DNA of 64,000 nt, taken from Streptomyces sp. CB02980 (GTDB taxonomy: Bacteria; Actinomycetota; Actinomycetes; Streptomycetales; Streptomycetaceae). Location: NCBI RefSeq assembly GCF_014451325.2, contig NZ_JACSCH020000002.1, forward strand, positions 1-64,000. The letters run 5' to 3'. A model generated the notes under the pieces. The model was not told the DNA's origin and ran no database searches. It saw only the letters and a program-made list of their open reading frames with translations. Below are positions 34,386 through 42,462 of the stretch, one piece after another. Within the stretch, counting starts at the first letter, position 1. Each line of letters opens with the position of its first letter. Position numbers and translations under genes: made by a program.

Positions 34386-36293
34386 TCAGCGGGCGCCGAA
34401 GACCTGGGTCCAGTACGGGCCGCCCTGCGAGTGGATGCCGACGCCGATCTCCTTGAAGTCGCAGTTGAGGATGTTCGCGCGGTGGCCCGGGCTGTTCATC
34501 CACGACTCCATGACCTGCTCGGGGCTGCTCTGGCCCATGGCGATGTTCTCGCCGTAGGTCGACCACGGGTATCCGGCGGCCGTCACCCGCTCCCCCGGAC
34601 CCGCGCCGTCGGGGTTGGTGTGGTCGAAGAAGTCGCGGGCCGCCATGTCGTCGGAGTGGCCCTGCGCCGCCCTGGTCAGGGTCGCGTTCGCGCTCAGCGG
34701 GCCGCAGCCCGCCTTGGCGCGCTCCGCGTTGACCAGGGCGATGACCTGGTCTGCCTCCGAGCTCTGCCCGTTGTCGTTCTGCGGGCCCGCGCCCGTCCCG
34801 TTCCCGGCCTCGTCACCCGAGCCCGAGCCCGTGCCGGTGCCGGAGCCCGAGCCGGGCCTGGTCGGCGGCGCGTCCGGGGTCGGTTCCGCGGTGCGCGGCG
34901 GGGTCGTCTTCACCGGGGCCGGCTTGGCGGTGCGGACCGGGAGGGGCGATGCGGTGGTGGGCTTCGCGCTGGGCGATGCCGAGGCGGGTGGGCGTCCGGT
35001 GGCGGACTTGGAGGCGGACGGCGAGGTGGTGGGGGTCGTCGCCGCCGACGACGGGGTGCCGGAGTGGGTGGACGGGTCCTGGTCGAGGGGCAGGTCGAGC
35101 TCGGGGGCCGTCACGCGGTTCGCCTCGAGGATCTCGTCGTCCCCGCCGCGGCCTCCGGACAGCGAGAACGCCCCGCCCGTGACCGCCATGACCACGACAC
35201 CGGCCGCGATGACGGCGCGGCGCCGGCTCCGCTCCTGCGTCTGGCGACGGCGCCGAAGGGCCGCGCGCGTGCCGTGCCGGCCGGGCGCCGGGGAGGCGGA
35301 GGAGGCGGGTGCGGACCGGGGTATGGGGGGACGGGTGTGCCCTGCGGAGCCGGCCAGGATGTACGGCTCCGTCAGATCCGCCGTGTGGTCGTGTCCGTAC
35401 CCGCCGAGGTGGGCCGTGTCGGACAGGTCGGTGCCTTCGGAGGCACCGTACGGGTCGCCGTCGGTGGCCGCGTAGGGGCCCGGGGCGGTGCCGGGCCCGC
35501 CGGCTGCGGCCGCGAACGCGGAGGTCGGCGTCATCGGTCCCCGCGGGGCCTCGTCCGTCCGGGCCGTCAGGACGGGCGAGGTGGTCGCGAGCAGGACCTC
35601 CGCCGGCACCAGCGCGTGCCAGCGCGGGGCGCAGTGCCCGCAGCCGATCGTGTGGTGGGCCAGGTGGTCGCGCCACGGGGCGGAGGGCCGGCCGTCCCAT
35701 TCGGCCGCCTCTCGGCCCAGGAAGGGGCAGGCCGGGTTCCCGGCCAGTGCGGCGACGACGACGCGTGCGGCGTCGAGCCGGGCCCGTACGGCCTCGATCC
35801 GGGCCGGTGCCTCCTCGGCCGGCCACCGCAGCGCGGCGGCCGTCTCGTACCGGGTCAGCTCGCCCGCGCACTCCAGCCACCACAGGGCCAGCTGTTCGCC
35901 GTCCTCCGGGTCGAGCCAGCGGGCCGCCTCGGTGATCTCGTACGCCTGCCCGTGCGCGGACGACTGCTCGGCGGCCGCGCCGTCGCCGTAGCCGTACCCG
36001 GCCGGCTGCTGGTGCCGGTGCCGCCGGATCCCGTCCACGGCGATGGCGACCAGCCAGGGCCGGAAGACCCCGGGGTCGGTCAGGGTGGGGAGCCCGTCCA
36101 GGGCGCGCAGCATCGTCTCCCGTACGACGTGCTCGACGTGCTCGACACCGTGGCGGCCGTTCATGGCGAGTGCCACGGTGGTGTGGATCAGGGGCAGGTG
36201 GGCGGTGATCAGCTGGTCCCGCGCCCACGGGTCACCGTTCCGCGCCGCGAGGACCAGCTCCGTGTCCCGCTCGATTCCTGTGCTCTGCCGCAC
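34386..36293 (-). CDS. Sigma-factor-like/transmembrane/CAP-domain fusion protein
   Basis: A 635-residue one-polypeptide fusion. Residues 10-95 match ECF sigma region 2 (TELVLAARNGDPWARDQLI, then HVVRETMLRALDGLPTL and FRPWLVAIAVDGIRRH). Residues ~115-175 resemble a degenerate region 4 (LALWWLECAGELTRYETAAAL), followed by a His/Cys-rich stretch (HHTIGCGHC). A basic RRRRQTQERSRRR stretch and a single membrane helix (AVIAAGVVVMAVTGGAFSL, ~356-375) come next, then a long Pro/Thr/Ser stalk. The C-terminal ~120 residues are a CAP/SCP domain (VNAERAKAGCG, YGENIAMG, WMNSPGHRANIL). An extracellular CAP domain could thus signal to a cytoplasmic sigma-like module. GTG 36293 starts the sigma region. Target promoters unknown. 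Confidence 0.87.
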   Translation of the reverse strand: MRQSTGIERDTELVLAARNGDPWARDQLITAHLPLIHTTVALAMNGRHGVEHVEHVVRETMLRALDGLPTLTDPGVFRPWLVAIAVDGIRRHRHQQPAGYGYGDGAAAEQSSAHGQAYEITEAARWLDPEDGEQLALWWLECAGELTRYETAAALRWPAEEAPARIEAVRARLDAARVVVAALAGNPACPFLGREAAEWDGRPSAPWRDHLAHHTIGCGHCAPRWHALVPAEVLLATTSPVLTARTDEAPRGPMTPTSAFAAAAGGPGTAPGPYAATDGDPYGASEGTDLSDTAHLGGYGHDHTADLTEPYILAGSAGHTRPPIPRSAPASSASPAPGRHGTRAALRRRRQTQERSRRRAVIAAGVVVMAVTGGAFSLSGGRGGDDEILEANRVTAPELDLPLDQDPSTHSGTPSSAATTPTTSPSASKSATGRPPASASPSAKPTTASPLPVRTAKPAPVKTTPPRTAEPTPDAPPTRPGSGSGTGTGSGSGDEAGNGTGAGPQNDNGQSSEADQVIALVNAERAKAGCGPLSANATLTRAAQGHSDDMAARDFFDHTNPDGAGPGERVTAAGYPWSTYGENIAMGQSSPEQVMESWMNSPGHRANILNCDFKEIGVGIHSQGGPYWTQVFGAR

Positions 36294-36454
36294 GCCGACC
36301 GTCCCGTTCGTTGGAGATGATTGCGCAGGGGAGAGCCTGGAGCCGGGCGCGGATAACGAAAAGGTGGCGGACGGCGAAAGTGATGTGGGTCACGCGGCCG
36401 GTGCGGCGGCCGCGGCCCGGCCGCGACGACCCCGGCCGGGCCCGCGCCGGGGGT

Positions 36455-37489
36455 TCAGTGGTGGTGGCTCCCGCCGGAGGTCCGGGTGGCCGGTTCCTCC
36501 TTCGCCGTCGCCGCACCGTGCGTTCCGTGGTCTCCGTGGCCCGGTACGGTGCCGTCCGGCTTGGCCACCAGGAAGAGGCCGGCCATGCCCATGTCCGAAT
36601 GGCTCTGGACGTGGCAGTGGTACATCCAGGCGCCGGCCCCGACGTGCTCGCCCGCGATGATCTGGAATCCGAACGAGTCCGCGGGTCCGGTGATCTTGTT
36701 GTCGACGACCCGGCTCACGTCCTCGGGACCGGAGAGGAGACCGGTGCGGTTGTCGGCCCAGCGATGACCGTGCATGTGGAACGTGTGGTAGTACTCACCG
36801 TGCGTGATCATGACGATCTCCACCCGGTCGCCCACGGTGGCGAGGAAGTTCGGCGGATCGGCGGCCGGCCGGTTGTTGATCGTCATGTCGTTGAAGACGA
36901 TGGTGAACTGTCTGTCCGGCAGGATGTCGCCCTTGCGGCGCACCACCAGGCCGCCGTAGAGGCCCTTGCGGATGCCGCCGGTCCCGTGGTCCGTGCCCAC
37001 GACGTGGTCGTGGTAGTGCCAGTACCCGGCGCTGCCGGGCCGCCAGGTGCCGTCGGGGCGGCGGCCGGGGGCGTGGGTGCGCCAGGTGTACGTGCGGGTG
37101 GCGCCCGCCTCGACATGGCTCCCGCTCATCCTCGTGCCGTCGTTGTCGATGTCGTAGTCCACACCGTGCGCGTGGAGGCTCACCGGGACGTCCATCAGGT
37201 TCTCGAACTCGATGTGGAGGGTGTCGCCCTCGTTGAGCTCGATGAGCGGGCCGGGCACGGTGGCCTTGCCCTTCTCCAGGCCGTAGCCCATGCGTCCGTC
37301 GGCCAACTTCTCGGCGTACAGCTTGAGATGGCGTATCTGGCCGCCGGCCGGGGCAGTCCTCAGCGAGGCGGCCGTGGCGGCCGCGTCGGGTGTGGCACTG
37401 GAGGCGGAGGCGAGGGACAACGATGTCACGCCGGTCGCGGCGACCGCCCCGCCCGCGAGCAGGCGACGGTTGAAGCTGCGTCTGTCCAT
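36455..37489 (-). CDS. Two-domain multicopper oxidase (small laccase, SLAC type)
   Basis: A 344-residue exported laccase that oxidises phenols with reduction of oxygen to water. A twin-arginine signal is present ([19 protein letters not shown]). Copper motifs are all seen: [21 protein letters not shown] and [12 protein letters not shown], giving the type 1 and trinuclear sites shared between subunits of the trimeric two-domain laccases of Streptomyces. Length matches (about 320-345). A His-rich tail (GHGDHGTHG ... SGGSHHH) may bind copper. ATG 37489 has GGAGAG 6 bases upstream. Divergent from the ThuA-dehydrogenase/cupredoxin pair, another copper-related set. Confidence 0.95.
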   Translation of the reverse strand: MDRRSFNRRLLAGGAVAATGVTSLSLASASSATPDAAATAASLRTAPAGGQIRHLKLYAEKLADGRMGYGLEKGKATVPGPLIELNEGDTLHIEFENLMDVPVSLHAHGVDYDIDNDGTRMSGSHVEAGATRTYTWRTHAPGRRPDGTWRPGSAGYWHYHDHVVGTDHGTGGIRKGLYGGLVVRRKGDILPDRQFTIVFNDMTINNRPAADPPNFLATVGDRVEIVMITHGEYYHTFHMHGHRWADNRTGLLSGPEDVSRVVDNKITGPADSFGFQIIAGEHVGAGAWMYHCHVQSHSDMGMAGLFLVAKPDGTVPGHGDHGTHGAATAKEEPATRTSGGSHHH

Positions 37490-37627
37490 GTCGAACTCTC
37501 CGGTCTTCAGAGGAGATTGACTGGGTGCGGGGCCAGCGGGGGCTCCTGGGGACGGCCCACACCGTAGCGGGGTGGCAGTGGTTTATCCACACCCAGGACA
37601 AAGTTCGTCCGGTTGCGGCCATAGCCC

Positions 37628-37656
37628 TTGGCGAACCGCGCAAAGAGGTCTAGCTT
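37628..37656 (+). promoter_or_regulatory. Promoter of the ThuA-sugar dehydrogenase operon
   Basis: TTGGCG (37628-37633), exactly 17 bases, then TAGCTT (37651-37656), about 40 bp before the ATG. A good sigma-HrdB-like pair. The shared 206-bp divergent region to the laccase gene shows no other clear site. Confidence 0.6.
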
Positions 37657-37695
37657 CAGCGGCTGTCGTTGTGACCTCAGAGGGATGGGTGACCC

Positions 37696-40188
37696 ATGAA
37701 GCGCACACCACATCACCGGTCGAGATCGAGAACAGGCTTTGCCGTGGCGGCACTTGGGGCAGGCGCCCTGACCGCCTCCCTGCTCGGCGGCAACCCCGCC
37801 GCCGCCAAGCCGGATCCGGACCCGCCGTCGGCCAAGGCGGCGACAACGTTATCCCTGCCGTCGCCACCGGGCGGCGCGCACGTACGGGTCCTCGTCTTCC
37901 ACGGGTCCGCGACGGCCGAGTCGCCGACGGTCGACGCGGGCATCGCGGCCGTCGAGAGCATCGGCCTCACCGGCCCGGCCGCCGGCCGCTACCGCACGGA
38001 GGCCACCGACGACCCAGCCGTCTTCACCGACGCCAAGCGGCTGGGAAAGTACAACGCGGTGGTCTTCCTGACCGGGGGCGGCGATGTGCTCGACCCCGAG
38101 CAGGAAGCGGGCCTGGAGGCCTACATGGAGGCGGGCGGCGGCTTCGTCGGCGTCCACGAGGCCGCCCGCACCGAGCCCTACTCCGGCTGGTTCACCGGCC
38201 TGATCGGCGCCCGGCCCACCGGTGCCCCGAGCGGCACGCAGCGCGCGGTGGTGGAGGTCGGCGACCGGCAGCACCCGGCCACGAAGTCCCTTCCGCTGGA
38301 GTGGAAGCGGCCCGACAAGTGGTTCAACTGGGACCGCAACCCGTCCGGCACCGTGCACACCGTGGCGCGCGTCCGGGAGTCCTCGTACCAGCCCGCGGCC
38401 AAGCCCAACGGCTGGGACCACCCGGTGTCCTGGTGCCGTGACTACGACGGCGGCCGGTCCTTCTACACCGCCATGGGCGGCACCGTCGACAGCTACGCCG
38501 AGGCGGACTTCCGCGACCATCTGCGGGGCGCGATCGCCTGGACCGCGCGGATCTCCCGGGCGGACTGCAAGGCGACCATCGACGCCAACTACACCGCAGA
38601 GCGCGTCACCAAGCCCAACCAGCCCGGCCAGAACGACCAGATCGGCGAGCCGCACGGTCTCGTCGCCGCTCCCGACGGCCGCATCCTGTACATCGGCCGC
38701 GGCGGCGCCGACTCGAGCGTGCCGGTGGTCACCGACTGGAACAACCCGGACATCGGCAAGGGCAACGGCGAGATCCACGTCTACGACCCGAAGACCAAGC
38801 AGGTCACCAGGGCCGGCGCGCTCACCGTCTTCGGCAACAAGGGCGGCGGCGACGAGCTGATCAAGAACGAGGAGGGGCTGCTCGGCATCGAGCTCGACCC
38901 CGGCTTCACGACCAACGGCTGGGTCTACCTCCACTACACACCGCACTCCCGGATCGACCGCGTGGAGCACATGGGCGAGCGGCGGGTCTCCCGCTTCACG
39001 CTCGATCTCGCGACGAACAGGCTCGACCTGGCGAGCGAGAAGGTGCTGCTGAGCTGGCCGGTGCAGATCCACAGCTGCTGCCACGCGGGCGGCGGCATGG
39101 CCTGGGACTCCAAGGGCAATCTGTACATCGCCACCGGAGACACCAACTCGTCAGGTTCCAGCGGCGGTTACTCGGGCAACAACCCCGCCCCGAACTTCAG
39201 GGGCGTCTCCTTCGCGGACGCCCGCCGCACCGCCGGCAACACCCACAATCTCAACGGGAAGATCCTCCGGATCCATCCCGAGCCCGACGGCACGTACACC
39301 CTCCCCGCCGGCAATCTCTTCACCGGCGAGGAGAGCGACGAGGGCGGCGGCAAGACCCGCGGCGAGATCTACGTGATGGGCGTGCGCAACCCCGCGCGCA
39401 TCTCCGTCGACAGGACGACCGACATCCTCTACGCGGGCTGGGTCGGCCCCGACGCGGGCGCGCCGTCCACGACCTGGGGTCCGGCCAAGTACGACACCTT
39501 CGCCGCGATCACCAAGGCGGGCAACCACGGCTGGCCGTACTGCATGGGCAACAAGCAGCCCTACCGGGACCGCGGTCTGCTCGACCCGGCCAAGCCGCTC
39601 GGCTGGTACGACTGCGACGCGCCGAAGAACGAGTCTCCGAACAACGACGGTTTGGTGAACCTGCCGCCGGTGACGGGGAACACGATCTGGTACTCGCCCC
39701 AGGGCGGCGGCGTGGACTACCCCAGGGACGCCGCCGGGATCCCGAGCTACAAACAGGAGGAGCAGAAGCTGCTGCTGCCGTGGCTCAAGGGCGGCGGGCA
39801 GGCGACCATGAACGGTCCGCTCTACCGCTACGACGCGGCGAGCGACTCGGCGGTCAAGTGGCCGTCGTACTGGGACGGCAAGTGGTTCGTCGGCGACTTC
39901 TACGACGGGGACCAGCCGCGGCACGCCGTGCTCACCGATCCGAAGACCGTCGGCAAGGGCGGCCTCCCGGTGCACGCCGAGTCCCTGAAGAAGATCATCC
40001 CGGTCGGGCAGGGCGGCATCCGCAACCTGATGGACTGGAAGTTCGCCCCGGACGGTTCGCTGTACGTCCTCGACTACGGGCGTGGCTTCTTCACCTCGCA
40101 CCCCGACTCCGCGCTGTGGCGCGTGACCTACAAGGGCGGCGGGCCCACCCCGGCCGCGGACCAGCTGGCAAGGAGGGCGGCGCAGTGA
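37696..40188 (+). CDS. Secreted ThuA-like/PQQ-type sugar dehydrogenase fusion
   Basis: An 830-residue secreted protein; the signal peptide is cleaved near NPAAAKP (residue ~37). Residues ~62-295 form a ThuA-like (trehalose-utilisation, GATase-fold) domain: VRVLVFHGSA, YNAVVFLTGGGDVLD, GGGFVGVHEAA. From ~310 to 820 there is a six-bladed glucose/sorbosone-dehydrogenase beta-propeller: GLVAAPDGRILYIGRGG, LLGIELDPGF, GGGMAWDSKGNLYIATGD, LNGKILRIHPEPDG, GIRNLMDWKFAPDGSLYVLDYG. Together they suggest oxidation and processing of sugars outside the cell. Codon 52 (37849-37851) is a TTA, so expression probably awaits bldA. The stop overlaps the GTG of the cupredoxin-DUF1080 gene (GTGA, with AAGGAGG just upstream), a likely electron acceptor and partner. 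Confidence 0.88.
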   Translation: MKRTPHHRSRSRTGFAVAALGAGALTASLLGGNPAAAKPDPDPPSAKAATTLSLPSPPGGAHVRVLVFHGSATAESPTVDAGIAAVESIGLTGPAAGRYRTEATDDPAVFTDAKRLGKYNAVVFLTGGGDVLDPEQEAGLEAYMEAGGGFVGVHEAARTEPYSGWFTGLIGARPTGAPSGTQRAVVEVGDRQHPATKSLPLEWKRPDKWFNWDRNPSGTVHTVARVRESSYQPAAKPNGWDHPVSWCRDYDGGRSFYTAMGGTVDSYAEADFRDHLRGAIAWTARISRADCKATIDANYTAERVTKPNQPGQNDQIGEPHGLVAAPDGRILYIGRGGADSSVPVVTDWNNPDIGKGNGEIHVYDPKTKQVTRAGALTVFGNKGGGDELIKNEEGLLGIELDPGFTTNGWVYLHYTPHSRIDRVEHMGERRVSRFTLDLATNRLDLASEKVLLSWPVQIHSCCHAGGGMAWDSKGNLYIATGDTNSSGSSGGYSGNNPAPNFRGVSFADARRTAGNTHNLNGKILRIHPEPDGTYTLPAGNLFTGEESDEGGGKTRGEIYVMGVRNPARISVDRTTDILYAGWVGPDAGAPSTTWGPAKYDTFAAITKAGNHGWPYCMGNKQPYRDRGLLDPAKPLGWYDCDAPKNESPNNDGLVNLPPVTGNTIWYSPQGGGVDYPRDAAGIPSYKQEEQKLLLPWLKGGGQATMNGPLYRYDAASDSAVKWPSYWDGKWFVGDFYDGDQPRHAVLTDPKTVGKGGLPVHAESLKKIIPVGQGGIRNLMDWKFAPDGSLYVLDYGRGFFTSHPDSALWRVTYKGGGPTPAADQLARRAAQ

Positions 40189-42410
40189 TCACGAGACACC
40201 GGGGCGCGAGCCTGTGGGCGGCCCTGCTGGCCGCCCTGGCGATGGTCGTCGGCCTGACCTCGGCGGCCGCCTACGGCAGGGCGGACGACGCGCGACGCGG
40301 CGACGACGGAGGTCGGACCTCCGCGGCGCAGGTGCTGACCTGGAAGGCGGGCGATCCGATCGACCGCTATCTGGAGTTCCCGACCACGGCGGTGGCCGGC
40401 GCGACGACGATCGTCTTCGAGAACAGCGCGGCGACCGGCAACACGACCGGCATGCCGCACACCCTGACGTTCGACGTCTCCGACCCGGAGTACAACAACG
40501 ACGTCCCGCTCAACATCCTGGCCAACCCGAGCGACGCGAACGGCGGCCGGCACACGGCCGAGGTGACGCTGACCCCGGGCCGGTACCTCTTCAAGTGCAC
40601 GATCCCCGGGCACGGCCAGATGCAGGGCATCCTCACGGTCACCGAGGGCGGCGGCGAGGACACCACCGCGCCGGAGACGACCGCGAAGGTCGACGGCGAC
40701 CGCAACGCCGACGGCGCCTACGTCGGCCAGGCGACGGTCACGCTCGGCGCGACGGACGCCGGTTCGGGCGTCGACAAGGTCGAGTACGCGGTCGGCGCGG
40801 ACGGCCCGTGGCAGCCGTACACGGTCCCGGTCGTCGTCGACCGGGTCGGCGCGCACGTGATCCGCTACCGGGCGAGCGACAAGGCGGGCAACACGGCCGC
40901 CGAGAAGACCGCCGCGTTCTCGGTCGTCGCCCGGCCCACCGACGACACGACGGCGCCGGAGACCTCGGCGACCGTGTCGGGCGAGCGGGACGGCCAGGGC
41001 CGCTATCTCGACATGGCCACGGTGACGGTGACCGCGTCCGACACCGGGTCGGGCGTCAACACCGTCGAGTACGCGATCGGCGACGGCGCCTGGCAGCCGT
41101 ACACCGCTCCGGTGATGGTGCACCAGGCGGGCGAGCACACCGTCCGCTACCGGGCGAGCGACAAGGCGGGGAACACCGCCGCGGTGAAGTCGGTCGCCTT
41201 CACGGTCGTCACCCAGCCCGATCCCGACACCACCGCCCCCGAGGCCGCCGCCTCGGTCGCGGGCGTGCGCGACTCCGACGGCGCGTACATCACCAGCGCC
41301 ACGGTCACGCTGTCCGCGTTCGACGCGGACTCGGGCGTCGAGCGGATCGAGTACTCGCTCGACGGCGGCCCGTACCTCGCGTACACCACCCCGGTGATCG
41401 TCGACCGCGTCGGCCACCACACGGTGCTGTACCGGGCGACGGACAAGGCCGGCAACACCTCCACGGCCCGGAGCACGTCCTTCACCGTCGCCGAGGGCGG
41501 CGGGGTGCCCGCGCCCAGCTGCCCGGAGTTCGACGAGCGGCTGACGGTCATCGTCGGGACCGTCGACACCGGTGTCCCGAACCGGATGACGAACAGCCGC
41601 TGCACGGTCAACGAACTCATCGAGGACGAGAAGGACTGGTCCTCGCACGCGCTGTTCCTCAAGCACGTCGACACGGTGATCGACCGGCTGCTGGCCGACG
41701 GCGTCATCGACACGCGCGAGCACAAGAAGATCTACCGCGCGGCCAAGCAGTCGGGCATCGGCAGGCCGGGCCAGACCGAGGGGTACCGCGACCTGTTCGA
41801 CGGCACCGCCGCGAGCTTCTCGAAGTGGCAGCACGTCGGCGGCGGAAAGTTCGGGCTGAGCGCGGACGGGGCCATGACCAGCAGCACCACGGTGCCGGGC
41901 ATGGGCATGCTGTGGTTCCCGCAGCGGCAGTACGGCGACTTCTCGCTCAAGCTCCAGTGGCGCGACGACGCCCCCGGCGCCGGCAACGCCAACGGCGGGG
42001 TCTTCGTCCGCTTCCCGTACGTCCACGACAACCCCGAGGAGAGCCGTCCGGAGTGGGTCGCCATCAAGTACGGCCATGAGATCCAGGTCCTGGACCGGCC
42101 CGACGGCGACATGTACAAGACGGGCTCGCTCTACGGCTTCGACCGCGTCGGCCTCGCCGGTGCCGGGGTGACGCCCAAGGGCACCTGGAACGACTACGAG
42201 ATCCGGGTGGAGGGCCAGCACTACTCGGTCTTCCGCAACGGCAGGCTGATCAACGAGTTCGACAACACCGGTGGCCAGGTCTTCCAGCCGCCGCGTGGCG
42301 ACGACCCGGGCACGGACGGTCGGCGCTACGCCTCCGGCTACATCGGGCTCCAGGTCCACGGCACGACGGACGTCATCTCCTACCGCAACATCCGGGTGAA
42401 GGAGCTGTAG
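40185..42410 (+). CDS. Secreted cupredoxin/Ig-like repeat/DUF1080 protein
   Basis: A 741-residue exported protein. After a signal peptide (ends near SAAAYGRA) comes a plastocyanin-like domain with the blue-copper ligand loop CTIPGHGQM and an upstream GMPHTL histidine. Three ~90-residue Ig-like repeats follow (DTTAPET.., ...RYRASDKAGNTAA each), then a linker of ~90 residues with a Cys pair. The C-terminal ~200 residues are a DUF1080/3-keto-disaccharide hydrolase-type concanavalin-fold domain (YRDLFDGTAASFSKW, GGVFVRFPY, GTWNDYEIRVEGQHYSVF, GYIGLQVHG). GTG 40185 overlaps the upstream stop. The set suggests an extracellular redox/hydrolysis unit in which the cupredoxin takes electrons from the dehydrogenase and the DUF1080 domain acts on the keto-sugar; this is inference. 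Confidence 0.85.
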   Translation: MITRHRGASLWAALLAALAMVVGLTSAAAYGRADDARRGDDGGRTSAAQVLTWKAGDPIDRYLEFPTTAVAGATTIVFENSAATGNTTGMPHTLTFDVSDPEYNNDVPLNILANPSDANGGRHTAEVTLTPGRYLFKCTIPGHGQMQGILTVTEGGGEDTTAPETTAKVDGDRNADGAYVGQATVTLGATDAGSGVDKVEYAVGADGPWQPYTVPVVVDRVGAHVIRYRASDKAGNTAAEKTAAFSVVARPTDDTTAPETSATVSGERDGQGRYLDMATVTVTASDTGSGVNTVEYAIGDGAWQPYTAPVMVHQAGEHTVRYRASDKAGNTAAVKSVAFTVVTQPDPDTTAPEAAASVAGVRDSDGAYITSATVTLSAFDADSGVERIEYSLDGGPYLAYTTPVIVDRVGHHTVLYRATDKAGNTSTARSTSFTVAEGGGVPAPSCPEFDERLTVIVGTVDTGVPNRMTNSRCTVNELIEDEKDWSSHALFLKHVDTVIDRLLADGVIDTREHKKIYRAAKQSGIGRPGQTEGYRDLFDGTAASFSKWQHVGGGKFGLSADGAMTSSTTVPGMGMLWFPQRQYGDFSLKLQWRDDAPGAGNANGGVFVRFPYVHDNPEESRPEWVAIKYGHEIQVLDRPDGDMYKTGSLYGFDRVGLAGAGVTPKGTWNDYEIRVEGQHYSVFRNGRLINEFDNTGGQVFQPPRGDDPGTDGRRYASGYIGLQVHGTTDVISYRNIRVKEL

Positions 42411-42415
42411 ACCGT

Positions 42416-42454
42416 GGAAGGGCCCCTCTCCCGTGGCGGGAGAGGGGCCCTTCC
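42416..42454. terminator. Bidirectional terminator hairpin
   Basis: An 18-bp perfect stem: GGAAGGGCCCCTCTCCCG, loop TGG, then its complement. It lies between the stops of two convergent genes (42410 and 42463), so it can serve both. Confidence 0.85.
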
Positions 42455-42462
42455 CGCTCGTC

